The translations under genes and the position numbers were made by a program. Below, one piece after another: positions 26,291 to 35,534 of a stretch of 64,000 bases of DNA. The DNA lies in NCBI RefSeq assembly GCF_004010325.2, contig NZ_SADR02000002.1:310001-374000 (forward strand). The letters are read 5' to 3'. The number at the start of each line of letters is the position of its first letter. Within the stretch, counting starts at the first letter, position 1. This stretch comes from Mesorhizobium sp. M00.F.Ca.ET.216.01.1.1. Its GTDB lineage: Bacteria; Pseudomonadota; Alphaproteobacteria; Rhizobiales; Rhizobiaceae. The notes beneath the pieces are model-generated. The model worked only from the letters and a program-made list of their open reading frames with translations, had not been told where the DNA came from and ran no database searches.

Positions 26291-27373
26291 TTGGCGTCCG
26301 TCGAACTGAAGAACGTCTCGAAGACTTTTGGCCGTGTCGAGGCCGTGCGCGACGTGTCGCTGACCGTGCACGACCGCGAGTTCGTTGTCTTCGTCGGCCC
26401 CTCGGGCTGCGGCAAGTCGACTTTGCTCCGGATGATCGCCGGGCTGGAATCCGTCAGTTCGGGGGAGCTCAGCATTGGCGGCAAGCCGATGAACGCGGTT
26501 GCGGCGGCCGACCGCGGCATCGCCATGGTGTTCCAGTCCTACGCGCTGTACCCACATATGAGCGTGGCCGAGAATTTGGGCTTTGCCCTGAAGATGCTTG
26601 GCACGGACAAGGCCGAGATCGACCGGAAGGTCGCGGAGACGGCGGCCACATTGCAGATCGAAGAGCTTCTTGCGCGCCGGCCGCGAGAGCTCTCCGGTGG
26701 CCAGCGGCAGCGGGTCGCGATCGGCCGCGCGATCGTGCGCAAGCCCGACGTCTTTCTCTTTGACGAGCCGCTCTCCAATCTCGATGCCGACCTGCGCGCG
26801 CAGATGCGGGTCGAGATGGCTCGGCTCCACAGGCAGCTCGAAACAACCATGATCTATGTCACCCATGACCAGGTTGAGGCGATGACGCTGGCGGACCGCA
26901 TCGTCATCCTGGACAAGGGTCGGGTCGTGCAACAAGGCCGGCCGCTCGATCTCCACGAGCGGCCGGCCAACCGCTTCGTCGCCGGCTTTCTCGGCCAGCC
27001 GAAGATGAACTTTCTTCCGGCCGTCGCGGAGCGCGTCGGCGATGCCATCGCCTTCCGTCTCGCGGCGGACCGCCAGCCGCTCTTCTCCACGCGCGAAGGC
27101 CTGCGCCTCGCGCCCGGCGGCACCGCGGAGATCGGCGTGCGTCCCAACGCCATTTCGCTTGTCGCGGACAAGGGCATTGCGGCCGAGATCGTCCTCGTCG
27201 AGCGGCTCGGCGGCACAAGTCTGCTCTACCTGAAGGTCGACGGCCTGCGCCAGCTCCTGACAGTGGAACTGCAAGGCAAACCGGCCGCAACGATCGGTTC
27301 GTCTGTCCGCTTCCGCTTCGACCCGGCCGACGCTCATGTTTTCGACGGTCAGGGGCGCAGTTGCAGGCTCTAG
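26291..27373 (+). CDS. ABC transporter ATP-binding protein (MalK/UgpC type)
   Basis: ATPase of 360 residues. Walker A GPSGCGKS is at residues 36-43, the Q-loop at FQSYALYPHM, signature LSGGQ at 134-138 and Walker B VFLFDEP at 154-160. A C-terminal TOBE domain follows from about residue 240. The start is TTG at 26291, one base after the RidA stop, with no in-frame ATG near. It powers the family-1 importer of this operon. Confidence 0.92.
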   Translation: MASVELKNVSKTFGRVEAVRDVSLTVHDREFVVFVGPSGCGKSTLLRMIAGLESVSSGELSIGGKPMNAVAAADRGIAMVFQSYALYPHMSVAENLGFALKMLGTDKAEIDRKVAETAATLQIEELLARRPRELSGGQRQRVAIGRAIVRKPDVFLFDEPLSNLDADLRAQMRVEMARLHRQLETTMIYVTHDQVEAMTLADRIVILDKGRVVQQGRPLDLHERPANRFVAGFLGQPKMNFLPAVAERVGDAIAFRLAADRQPLFSTREGLRLAPGGTAEIGVRPNAISLVADKGIAAEIVLVERLGGTSLLYLKVDGLRQLLTVELQGKPAATIGSSVRFRFDPADAHVFDGQGRSCRL

Positions 27374-27398
27374 GTAAATCATCGGCCAGATAGCCACG

Positions 27399-27424
27399 AG
27401 CCGGCCTTAACGGGACCGCCGGCT
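27399..27424 (+). terminator. Terminator-like stem-loop after the ATPase gene
   Basis: AGCCGGC (27399-27405) pairs with GCCGGCT (27418-27424) over a 12-base loop, 26 bases after the ATPase stop. No clear T-run. The gap to the convergent binding-protein gene holds no other gene. Confidence 0.4.
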
Positions 27425-27595
27425 GCGGAATTCAAGCTAGATAGGGACTTGCCGGAGCGGGAAGACCGGCCCAACGAATCCCCTCGCGAGGGCACCGCCG
27501 ATTCCCCGCCGCCGCTGAAACAACAGCCAGAGCTCGATCTTCGTCTCCCGACGATGATAAGGACATTCAATCAGCCGCACCCGGCCCGCGCGCCC

Positions 27596-27624
27596 GCCGG
27601 ACCGCGGAAGATCCGCGGCCCGGC
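27596..27624 (-). terminator. Strong terminator hairpin of the minus-strand importer operon
   Basis: A 13-position stem with one mismatch (27596-27608 with 27612-27624) closes a 3-base loop. It lies 7 bases after the binding-protein stop. Very GC-rich and perfect around the loop (CCGCGGA-AGA-TCCGCGG). It may stop transcripts from both directions. Confidence 0.55.
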
Positions 27625-27631
27625 CTGTCGC

Positions 27632-28630
27632 TCAGTGTTTGAATTGGGCGACGTTATCCTTGGTAAGGCGCATCACGCCAGTCTCGACTTTTTCCGGCAA
27701 GGGGTTGACGCCAGCCGCTTTGTAGTCCGGCACGACCTTCATGCCATCGGTATTCAGCCAATGAAGGAGATGCACGGCGAGAAAAGCTTCGACATAGGAT
27801 TTTTGAACCACGGCGCCGACGATCGTTCCATCCTCTATGTAGGGAAGCATGTCGTCGTTCCGGTCCATCGCGACGATCTTGACCTGACCTTGGCGACCGG
27901 TCTCATGCACCGCGATGGCAGCACCTTTGCCGCTGTCGCCGTCGGTGCCGCCGATACCGACCACGTCAGGATGAGCGAGGAGCGACTGGCTGTAGGCCGT
28001 GGGGGCATAAGACGGGTCCGCTTTGTCGTTGACCACGTCGACTACTTCGATTTCGGACGCGGATTCCTTGAAGTAGGCCTTGTATCCTTCGACCCGCTCC
28101 AGAACCGAAGGCGCGGGGAACGAACCGAGGATCACCTTGCCTTTGCCGCCGATCGCCTCGGCAAGCATCTTGCCCCCGACCTTGCCGGCTTCGAGGTTCG
28201 AGATGCCGAGATACACGGCGCGCTTGGTGCCCGGCGCGTCGCCGATGATCATGGCGACCGGAATTCCTGCATCGACGGCGCGGTCGATGCCGGCCGCAAG
28301 CGAGGCGGCGTCGCCAGGAAAGATCAGGAGGCCGGCCGGCTTCCGCGCGATCAGCTCATCGAGTTGCCGCGCCTGGGCGGCGGTGTCGAAGTCGAGCGGG
28401 CCAGTGAAGTTCGTCTTGATGTTTAGCGATCTAGCGGCGTCTTCGAGCGCTTTGCGGTGGTCGACCCAGAACGGCACCTGCGTGACGATGGAGAGAAACA
28501 CGTATTCCATGCCCTCGCCCTGAGCGAGCGCTTCATCGCTGAATTGAGGTACGAGGCCGAGTCCCGTCCCGGCAAGGCCAATCCCGCCGAGCTTCATCAG
28601 GCTGCGGCGGTCGAGATCGAGTGTCGTCAT
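27632..28630 (-). CDS. Ribose-type periplasmic binding protein with Tat-like signal
   Basis: Sugar-binding protein of the RbsB type (332 residues). The N-terminus LDLDRRSLMKLGGIGLAG has a twin-arginine motif followed by a moderate hydrophobic stretch and a cleavage region near residue 38. This suggests folded export by the Tat pathway, unusual for this family. The ATG at 28630 follows GGGAGGAAAGTG. Last gene of the unit GntR-ATPase-permease-binding protein, with a strong hairpin after it. Its ligand is unknown; the linked lactonase and dehydrogenase genes suggest a sugar derivative. Confidence 0.88.
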   Translation of the reverse strand: MTTLDLDRRSLMKLGGIGLAGTGLGLVPQFSDEALAQGEGMEYVFLSIVTQVPFWVDHRKALEDAARSLNIKTNFTGPLDFDTAAQARQLDELIARKPAGLLIFPGDAASLAAGIDRAVDAGIPVAMIIGDAPGTKRAVYLGISNLEAGKVGGKMLAEAIGGKGKVILGSFPAPSVLERVEGYKAYFKESASEIEVVDVVNDKADPSYAPTAYSQSLLAHPDVVGIGGTDGDSGKGAAIAVHETGRQGQVKIVAMDRNDDMLPYIEDGTIVGAVVQKSYVEAFLAVHLLHWLNTDGMKVVPDYKAAGVNPLPEKVETGVMRLTKDNVAQFKH

Positions 28631-28673
28631 CACTTTCCTCCCTTCTTCGGTTGGGGCCCCTGTAGGCCCTGGC

Positions 28674-29660
28674 TTATTCGTCGCCGCGGCGCACCAGCAT
28701 GTCGAGCGCAACGGCCACGACAAGAACGGCGCCGGTGACGATCATCTGCCAGTAGATCGAAACGGCGAGCATGGTCATGGCGTTGTTGATCAAGGCGACG
28801 AAGACGACGCCGAGAAACGCACCTAGGACGGTGCCCTCCCCGCCGCGCAGGCTTGCGCCGCCGATCACGGCGGCTGCGAGCACCTGCAATTCGAGCGCGT
28901 TGCCTGCCGTAGGCGTACCGCTCATCAGCCGCGACGCGAGGAGCACGCCGGCAAGCGCGGCCAGCAGACCGCTCAGCATGTAGGCGAGCGTGCGGACGCG
29001 ATCGACGGCCAAACCGGACAGACGCGCCGCCTTCTCGTTCGAGCCGATATAGTAGAGTTGCCGGAAGAAGCTTCCATGCCGCATGGCGAGGTCGAAGACG
29101 ACCACCAATGCGAGCGCGACCCAAAGAAGAAACGGCAGGCCGAGAATCTCGGCGCGGCCGGCCCACCCGAAGGCCGGCGGTAGATTGATGAGCGAGAATC
29201 CTTCCGTCAGCACCAAGGCGATCCCGCGGGCGATCGACATCGAGCCGAGAGTGGCGACCAGGGGATTGACACCGATCCTGGTGACGACGATGCCGTTGGC
29301 AAGGCCGATGATGACGCCAAGAGCAAGCGCACCAAGAATCGCCAGCGGGATGGAGGCGCCGCTTAACAGAAGAAGCGCGGTCACGGTGCTCGCCAGCGCC
29401 AGCACGGAACCGACCGAGAGATCGAATCCACCAGAGACCAGGAGCACCGTCATGCCCACAGCGATGATCACGGTCGGCGCCATGCCGATGGCTATCGCAC
29501 GGAAGTTAGCCAGCGACAGGAAGACCGGCGAAGCCAGCGACATTCCGACGATGATCGCAACGATAAGAACCAGGAGCGTCAACTCGCGCGTCTCGACGAA
29601 GCGCCGAAGGACACGGCTGCCGATACGCAAAGGCCACCGACCGACCTCGTCGACGCTCAT
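28674..29660 (-). CDS. ABC transporter permease (RbsC type)
   Basis: Membrane subunit of 328 residues with 8-10 helices, acting as a homodimer in ribose-type importers. The signature SGGFDLSVGSVLALAS appears near residue 75, and GAVIGGASLRGGEGT-like sequence (AAVIGGASLRGGEGT) near residue 265. It overlaps the ATPase stop by four bases (ATGA), so the two are coupled. The binding-protein gene follows after 43 bases. Confidence 0.92.
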   Translation of the reverse strand: MSVDEVGRWPLRIGSRVLRRFVETRELTLLVLIVAIIVGMSLASPVFLSLANFRAIAIGMAPTVIIAVGMTVLLVSGGFDLSVGSVLALASTVTALLLLSGASIPLAILGALALGVIIGLANGIVVTRIGVNPLVATLGSMSIARGIALVLTEGFSLINLPPAFGWAGRAEILGLPFLLWVALALVVVFDLAMRHGSFFRQLYYIGSNEKAARLSGLAVDRVRTLAYMLSGLLAALAGVLLASRLMSGTPTAGNALELQVLAAAVIGGASLRGGEGTVLGAFLGVVFVALINNAMTMLAVSIYWQMIVTGAVLVVAVALDMLVRRGDE

Positions 29661-31171
29661 GCCGCCTCCCCTTCGTGCTTGTGACCGGTGCCGGAGGCAA
29701 GAGCCATTACGCTCTCTTCCGTTGCCAAACGTGTCGGGAGATCGCCGACGATCTGTCCCTCTCGCATGACGACGATCCGATCGGAGATGGTGAAGAGCTC
29801 CGGGAGGTCGGAGGAGATCAAGAGAATCGCCTTACCGGCAGCAGCGAGGCGGCGGACTTCCTTGTGGATCTCCCTTTTCGCTTCGACGTCGACGCCCTTG
29901 GTCGGCTCGTCAATCACGATGATCGCCGGGTCGCTCGCAAGCCACTTCGACAACATCAGTTTCTGCTGGTTGCCGCCGCTGAGTTTTCCGGCCGCCGCCG
30001 CAAGGCTCGGCACTCGTATCCGGAAGCGTTCGACCGCCTCACTCGCCGCCGCCTTCGCCGCCGCCCTTTCGATCCAACCGAGCCGCGCGAACCGACGAAG
30101 CGCAGTCACGACGAAATTATCGGTGACCGACATCGACAAGAACAGGCCTTCGGCTTTGCGATCGTCCGGCACATAGGCAATGCCGCGGGTCATCGCGTCG
30201 CGGAGACAACGCAGGCGCGTCGGACGGCCCTTGATCTCGATCGCAGCGCCTCCTGGCGGCCGCTGCAGGCCGACGAGGCTGCGTGCGAGCTCGCTGCGGC
30301 GCGATCCCATCAGGCCCGCAAGACCGACGACCTCACCGAACCGTATTTCAAGTTCGAGATGCCGCGAGTTGCCCTTGGCTCCGTTGCCACGGACTGCAAG
30401 CGCCACCGGACCCGGCACGAGCGCCGTCGCGGCTGCGAAGATTTCGAGGTTCCGGCCGACCATGGCGCGCACGACGTCGTCGATGGAAGTCTCCGGCACG
30501 GCGCGCGTGGTCATCCTTCGGCCATCGCGCAGCACGGTGATGCGGTCGGCGATCTGGAAGACCTCGGCCATGTGATGGCTCACATAGACGATGCCGATGC
30601 CCCGGGTCTTAAGCCGAGTGATGATGTCAAACAGCGCTGCGACCTCATCGGAGGTGAGCGCCGAGGTTGGCTCGTCGAGGAGAAGGATGCGAGCGTCGAG
30701 CGACAGCGCCTTGGCAATCTCGACAAGCTGGCGCGTGGCCGCGGGCAAGCGGTCAACCGGGCGACCGACATCGATTTCGATGCCGAAGGGGGAGAGGATC
30801 TGCTGGGTCCGCCGCCGGAGCTCGCTCCAGCGTATGACCCCGCAGGCCGTCGGAGCTCGGCCGACAAAGACGTTCTCGGCGACCGTTAGGGCCCCGGCGA
30901 GGCTAAGCTCCTGGAAGACTGTGCTGATGCCGAGCGCCTGCGCTCTGGATGGGTCGTCAATGGTGACCGCCCGCCCGTCTATGTTGATCGTACCCTTGTC
31001 GGGCGCGACCACACCGGAGAGGATGGCGAGGAGTGTCGATTTCCCGGCACCATTTTCGCCGACAAGCGCATGCACCTCGCCCCGCTTCAGATCGAAATCG
31101 ACGTCGCCAAGGGCCCGCGTCGTGCCGTACCACTTCGTGATGTCGCTGAGCTCGAGGAGCGGTGCCGCCAT
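29657..31171 (-). CDS. ABC transporter ATP-binding protein, double domain (RbsA type)
   Basis: ATPase of 504 residues with two nucleotide-binding domains. The first has Walker A GENGAGKS at 38-45 and Walker B RILLLDEP. Its signature is replaced by LPAATRQL, as commonly happens in RbsA-type first domains. The second has LSGGNQQK and IIVIDEPTKGVD with a degenerate Walker A (GLMGSRRSE). It energises the ribose-type importer with the permease downstream. The start overlaps the GntR stop (ATGA). Confidence 0.92.
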   Translation of the reverse strand: MAAPLLELSDITKWYGTTRALGDVDFDLKRGEVHALVGENGAGKSTLLAILSGVVAPDKGTINIDGRAVTIDDPSRAQALGISTVFQELSLAGALTVAENVFVGRAPTACGVIRWSELRRRTQQILSPFGIEIDVGRPVDRLPAATRQLVEIAKALSLDARILLLDEPTSALTSDEVAALFDIITRLKTRGIGIVYVSHHMAEVFQIADRITVLRDGRRMTTRAVPETSIDDVVRAMVGRNLEIFAAATALVPGPVALAVRGNGAKGNSRHLELEIRFGEVVGLAGLMGSRRSELARSLVGLQRPPGGAAIEIKGRPTRLRCLRDAMTRGIAYVPDDRKAEGLFLSMSVTDNFVVTALRRFARLGWIERAAAKAAASEAVERFRIRVPSLAAAAGKLSGGNQQKLMLSKWLASDPAIIVIDEPTKGVDVEAKREIHKEVRRLAAAGKAILLISSDLPELFTISDRIVVMREGQIVGDLPTRLATEESVMALASGTGHKHEGEAA

Positions 31172-31896
31172 CAGCTCGCCTCCGGAATTCCTTTATCCGC
31201 GGCGGCAATGTCCTCGATACCGTTGGAATAGGTCTCGCGCGTCCGTCCGATATGGATATCCAGAACCGCTATCGTTGCGTCTGCGTCGCCACGCCGGATG
31301 GTGTCGAGCATCTGTCGATGCTCCTGGAACGACAGCTTCGTGTGAAGCGGCTTGCCGGCAAGGTGGGTCCGGAGCGCTGCGATCTTGCCGACATAGCGCG
31401 CATAGCTGTCGCGCAGATAGCTATTGCCGCAGTGCTCGAAGAAGGCCGCGTGATAGCGGGTGTCCAGGGACAGATAGAGCCGCTGGTCGCCCTGCCGCTG
31501 CGCGGCTGCCATGCCGCGCACGATGTCTTCAAGCTCCGCCGCGAAGCCATCCGGGCCGCGCGCGATGGCGAGCCTCAGCGCCGCCGTTTCTACCGCACTC
31601 CGGAATTCACAGATCTGATGAACCTCGCGAGCGCTCAGCGTGAAGACGAAGGCGCCGCGCTGCGGATAGATCAGCACCAGGCCCTCGGCGCGGAGCTGGG
31701 CGAGCGCCTCTCTGACAGGAGTCTTCGACACGCCGAGATCGTCGGCGAGCTGACGTTCAGAGAGAGGCTGACCCAACGCGAGGTCACCGTGGACGATCGA
31801 CTCGCGGAGCTGGTGGAGCACGGTTTCCGCGAGCGATTTGGGTCGCTTGATCCTGGCGACGGGAAGCCGGCCGCTGATTTTGGTATTGCCTGCCAT
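31171..31896 (-). CDS. GntR-family transcriptional regulator (FCD type)
   Basis: Regulator of 241 residues. The winged helix (residues about 20-80, LSERQLADDLGVSKTPVREALAQL) is followed by an FCD ligand-binding domain with the metal-type residues (DTRYHAAFFEHCGN ... EHRQMLDTIRRGD ... HIGRTRETY). It is coupled by ATGA to the ATPase gene, an unusual arrangement that makes the regulator part of the importer operon. Just upstream, GGTGATATACC (31903-31913) fits the GT-N5-AC form of GntR operators and could control both this unit and the divergent lactonase. The start at 31896 lacks a strong ribosome binding site. Confidence 0.87.
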   Translation of the reverse strand: MAGNTKISGRLPVARIKRPKSLAETVLHQLRESIVHGDLALGQPLSERQLADDLGVSKTPVREALAQLRAEGLVLIYPQRGAFVFTLSAREVHQICEFRSAVETAALRLAIARGPDGFAAELEDIVRGMAAAQRQGDQRLYLSLDTRYHAAFFEHCGNSYLRDSYARYVGKIAALRTHLAGKPLHTKLSFQEHRQMLDTIRRGDADATIAVLDIHIGRTRETYSNGIEDIAAADKGIPEAS

Positions 31897-31995
31897 CTGC
31901 AAGGTGATATACCAGACACCAGAAAGTTCGGCAACAGGAAGCGGCTTCGCTGACGGCCCGTTACGAAGCCAAGGTACGTGCTCCGGGGAGGAGAC

Positions 31996-32868
31996 ATGGA
32001 CAGAGCCGAGCTCGCGCTCGATTGCCGTAACCTGCACGGCGAGGGAATTCTGTGGCACCACCATGACCGCCGGGTCTGGTGGACGGACATCCACGGGAAG
32101 CGTCTGTGGTGGCTCGAACCCTCATCAGGTGCTTCGGGTTCAATCGCCATGGCGGACCGCGTCTGCTGCTTCGCGCCCCGCGAGAAAGGCGGTTTCATTC
32201 TCGCCCTCGCAAAGGAGGTGGCGTTCTTCGACCCCGGCACCGGCGAACTCGCGACGATCCATCGCTTCGAGCCCGACAAACCGGCGACGCGTCTCAATGA
32301 CGGCCGCACGGATCGCCAGGGCCGGTTCATCGCCGGCGGAATGAACGAGGGTTCCGGACCGGAAAAATCGACCGTGTTGCGGATCGACCCCGACGAATCG
32401 GTAACGACGATCATTACCGGCGTTGGCTGCGCCAACTCGACCTGTTTCTCGCCCGACGGGCGCCGCATGTATTTCGCCGACACCTCCGTCGGAACCATCT
32501 GGGTCTATGACTACGATCCGGGCACCGGGGTTCCAGGCAACCGACAAGTCCTCAACGATTTCAAGGGAGAGCCGGGCATTCCGGACGGCTCGTGCGTCGA
32601 CGCTGAAGGCGCCGTGTGGAATGCCGAATGGGAAGGGCGGCGAGTCGTCCGCATCCTGCCGGACGGGAGCATCGACCGGGTGGTCGAGGTGCCGGTGCTG
32701 AAGCCGACCTGCTGCGCTTTCGGCGGGCCTGAGCTCGAGACTCTCTACATCACCACATCGCGACTGGAGGCGACGCGGGAGCAGATCGCCGCCGAGCCGA
32801 CGGCCGGCTCTCTCTTCGCTTTCAAACCCGGCGTGCGCGGCGTCGTGGACGCGCCGTTCGCCGGATAG
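31996..32868 (+). CDS. SMP-30/gluconolactonase-family lactonase
   Basis: Soluble six-bladed beta-propeller of 290 residues that hydrolyses sugar lactones using one divalent metal. The predicted metal ligands are Glu16 (HGEGILW), Asn147 (GCANSTCFSPDG) and Asp197 (GIPDGSCVD). Asn101 of RLNDGRTD is the usual substrate-side residue. GGGGAGGAG precedes the ATG. First gene of a plus-strand operon with a ribose-type importer, a VOC protein, a 2-hydroxyacid dehydrogenase and an RraA-type aldolase. It probably turns a sugar lactone into a sugar acid. Confidence 0.9.
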   Translation: MDRAELALDCRNLHGEGILWHHHDRRVWWTDIHGKRLWWLEPSSGASGSIAMADRVCCFAPREKGGFILALAKEVAFFDPGTGELATIHRFEPDKPATRLNDGRTDRQGRFIAGGMNEGSGPEKSTVLRIDPDESVTTIITGVGCANSTCFSPDGRRMYFADTSVGTIWVYDYDPGTGVPGNRQVLNDFKGEPGIPDGSCVDAEGAVWNAEWEGRRVVRILPDGSIDRVVEVPVLKPTCCAFGGPELETLYITTSRLEATREQIAAEPTAGSLFAFKPGVRGVVDAPFAG

Positions 32869-32898
32869 AACCCGTCAAGCGTCCAAGGGAGGAAAGAC

Positions 32899-33948
32899 AT
32901 GAGCTTCAGCTTTCGATCGTTGATCGCGATAGCAGCGACAAGCGCGGTCGTAGTACTCACGGCGACCGGTATTGCCCTCGCCATCGACTACGCCGCACCG
33001 CAACCGCTTCAACCGGGCGCACAGGCGCCGATCACCAAGGGCGCCGGCAAGGACAAGATCCGCATCGCCTACATGCCGCCGGCGACCGAGTTCAACTACT
33101 ACATCGCCATCGGCGAGGGCCTCAAAGCCGCAGCGGCCGAGAAGGGCAATGTTGAGACCTTCATGCTCGCCCCGCAAAGCGGCGCCGACATCAACGGCCA
33201 GATGGGCATGATCCAGGACGTGATCACGCAGGGCGTCGACGCCATCGTCCTGTCGACTCATGACGAGGCGGCCGCCGCTCCGCTCGTCAAGCAGGCCGTC
33301 GACAAAGGCATCTCCGTCGTCATCGTCAACTCCGACATCGCCAACTTTCCGACCCCGGTCCATGCCGTGGTCGGCTATTCGCAACGCAAAGGCACGCATA
33401 AGATCGGCGAATACCTCCTTGAGAGGCTCGCCGATAAATCGGTCAAAGCCGCGGTCATCGAAGGCCAGCCCGGCTACCATTCGACAGAGCGCGTCGGCGG
33501 CTTCCTCGACGCCGTCAAGGGCAAGCCGAATGTGGATATTGTTGCGAGCATTCCCGGCGGCTGGAATGTTGAGGGTGGCAACACCGCCGGCATGGACCTG
33601 CTCCAGGGTCATCCGGACGTCGACGTCATCTTTGCCGCGAACGACTACATGATCATGGGTGCCCAACTCGCCGCTAAGTCGCTCGGTCGAAACGACTTGA
33701 TCCTGCTTGGCAATGATGGCGACACGGCCGCTCTCGAGGAGATCAGCAAAGGTACGGTCACCGCGACTGTCAACACGACACCATTCGTCATGGGCCAGAT
33801 TGCATTGCAGGTCGCGATCGACGTGCTCGACGGCAATTTCGCAGGAGGGTTTGTCGAAACACCGACGACGATTGTCGACAAGGCCAATGTGCTGCCGGTT
33901 CTGCAGGCGCCCGACAAGCTCTATCCGAAGCCGTCGATGCAGTATTGA
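32899..33948 (+). CDS. Ribose-type periplasmic binding protein
   Basis: RbsB-type protein of 349 residues with a Sec-type signal peptide (cleavage near residue 29, after TGIALA). The body begins DKIRIAYMPPATEFNYYIAIGEGLK and continues with the two Rossmann-like lobes (ADINGQMGMIQDVITQGVDAI; DVDVIFAANDYMIMGA). GGGAGGAAAGAC precedes the ATG. It serves the ATPase and permease genes downstream and is distinct in sequence from the binding protein at 27632. Confidence 0.92.
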   Translation: MSFSFRSLIAIAATSAVVVLTATGIALAIDYAAPQPLQPGAQAPITKGAGKDKIRIAYMPPATEFNYYIAIGEGLKAAAAEKGNVETFMLAPQSGADINGQMGMIQDVITQGVDAIVLSTHDEAAAAPLVKQAVDKGISVVIVNSDIANFPTPVHAVVGYSQRKGTHKIGEYLLERLADKSVKAAVIEGQPGYHSTERVGGFLDAVKGKPNVDIVASIPGGWNVEGGNTAGMDLLQGHPDVDVIFAANDYMIMGAQLAAKSLGRNDLILLGNDGDTAALEEISKGTVTATVNTTPFVMGQIALQVAIDVLDGNFAGGFVETPTTIVDKANVLPVLQAPDKLYPKPSMQY

Positions 33949-33981
33949 GACGAACTCATGTTCCCTAAGCAGCACCCCCCT

Positions 33982-34008
33982 CGCTCGGCCGGACCACTCG
34001 GTCGGGCG
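33982..34008 (+). terminator. Stem-loop after the binding-protein gene
   Basis: Ten paired positions (33982-33991 with 33999-34008, two as G-U in RNA) close a 7-base loop. It sits between the binding-protein stop and the ATPase start, without a T-run. This would fit partial termination or 3' protection of the binding-protein message. Confidence 0.45.
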
Positions 34009-34031
34009 AAGCTAGGATCGCGTGGAGAGCT

Positions 34032-35534
34032 ATGGAAGAGAGCGTTCCCGTCTGGGAGCTGAGGAACGTGACCAAGCGTTTCCCCGGCGTTGTGGCGAAC
34101 GATTCCGTGTCGCTCAGCCTCGTTGCCGGGCGGATTCACGGCCTGCTCGGCGAGAATGGCTGCGGCAAGTCCACGCTTGTCAAGGTGCTGTGCGGGGTGC
34201 ATCAGCCCGATTCGGGCGAGATCCTGTGTGCGGGCCGGCCGGTCGTGCTTGCCGACCCGATCGCCGCGCGGCGCGCAGGGATCGCCACGGTCTTTCAGGA
34301 GTTCTCGCTCGTCCAAACGCTATCGGTCGCGGAGAACATCTATCTCGGCCGGCTTCCGCGAAACCGATGGCGGATAGACTGGCCGGCAATGCGCGAGGGA
34401 GCCCGGCGCGTGCTTGGCCGCATCCACGTCGCGATCGACCCGGACGCGATCGTGGGCGAACTCTCAACCGCCGGCCAGCAAGTCGTGGAGATCGCCAAGG
34501 CGATCGCGGCCAACGCCTCGATGATCATTCTCGACGAGCCGACCACCGCCCTCGGCCCCGACGAGATCGCCGAGCTTCATCGCCTTCTCCTGCGCCTCAG
34601 GGACGATGGCAGGATCATCCTCTACATCTCGCATCGCCTGGACGAGGTCGTTGAACTCGTCGACGAAGCAACGATCCTCAAGGATGGGCGCGTGGTATCG
34701 AACGCAGCGGAAACGCCGGTCGAGATCAGGGCCATTGTCCGTAAGATGGTCGGCCGCGTCGAGGAACACTTTCCCAAGGCGGCGAATGCCACGGGTGACG
34801 CCCTCCTCGACGTGCGCTCCATCCACACCAGCAACCGCGTCGCCGGCGCTAGCTTTACGGTTGGCCGCGGCGAGGTCTTCGGCCTTGGCGGCGTGCTCGG
34901 CTCCGGCCGCACCGAAATCGCCCGCGCCCTGTTCGGGGTCGATGTGCTTCGGCAAGGCGAAATCCGGCTTCGCGGCAAATCGCTCAAGCTTCTGTCCTCG
35001 CGCGACGCGATCGCCGCCGGGATCGCGCTTGTGCCGGAGAATCGAAAATCCGACGGGCTCTTCTTCAATTTCAGTGGGCTCGAGAACATCTCGATCGCCG
35101 GGCTCGGCCGGATCACGCACCGAGCCATGCTCGATCACGCCCGCGAACGACGCCTTACCCACGGCCTGATCCAGAGCCTCAGAATCACGCCGACTGCCGG
35201 GACGGCGCTGGTCGGCGAGCTTTCTGGCGGCAACCAACAGAAGATCGTGATTGCCCGGTGGCTGTTCGCGGAGGCCGAGCTTTTCGTTCTCGACGAGCCG
35301 ACCCAAGGTATCGATGTCGGCGCCAAGATCGCTGTGTATCAGCTCGTCAACGAGCTTACAGCTGCCGGCAAGGGCGTCATCCTGATCAGCTCCGACTATG
35401 ACGAGCTGCTCGCGATGAGCGACCGGATCGGCATTGTAAGCCGCGGAAGGATCGTCGCAATCCGCGATGCCAGGAGCCTCGACAAGGCCGACCTGGTCAA
35501 GGCCTCCGCCGACCAAGAGGAGCTTGCCGCATGA
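34032..35534 (+). CDS. ABC transporter ATP-binding protein, double domain (RbsA type)
   Basis: ATPase of 500 residues with two domains. Walker A GENGCGKS is at 40-47, the first signature is LSTAGQQVVEIAKA and the first Walker B is MIILDEP. The second domain has GVLGSGRTE in place of Walker A, signature LSGGNQQK and FVLDEPTQGID. It pairs with the permease gene, which overlaps its end (ATGA). Confidence 0.92.
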   Translation: MEESVPVWELRNVTKRFPGVVANDSVSLSLVAGRIHGLLGENGCGKSTLVKVLCGVHQPDSGEILCAGRPVVLADPIAARRAGIATVFQEFSLVQTLSVAENIYLGRLPRNRWRIDWPAMREGARRVLGRIHVAIDPDAIVGELSTAGQQVVEIAKAIAANASMIILDEPTTALGPDEIAELHRLLLRLRDDGRIILYISHRLDEVVELVDEATILKDGRVVSNAAETPVEIRAIVRKMVGRVEEHFPKAANATGDALLDVRSIHTSNRVAGASFTVGRGEVFGLGGVLGSGRTEIARALFGVDVLRQGEIRLRGKSLKLLSSRDAIAAGIALVPENRKSDGLFFNFSGLENISIAGLGRITHRAMLDHARERRLTHGLIQSLRITPTAGTALVGELSGGNQQKIVIARWLFAEAELFVLDEPTQGIDVGAKIAVYQLVNELTAAGKGVILISSDYDELLAMSDRIGIVSRGRIVAIRDARSLDKADLVKASADQEELAA

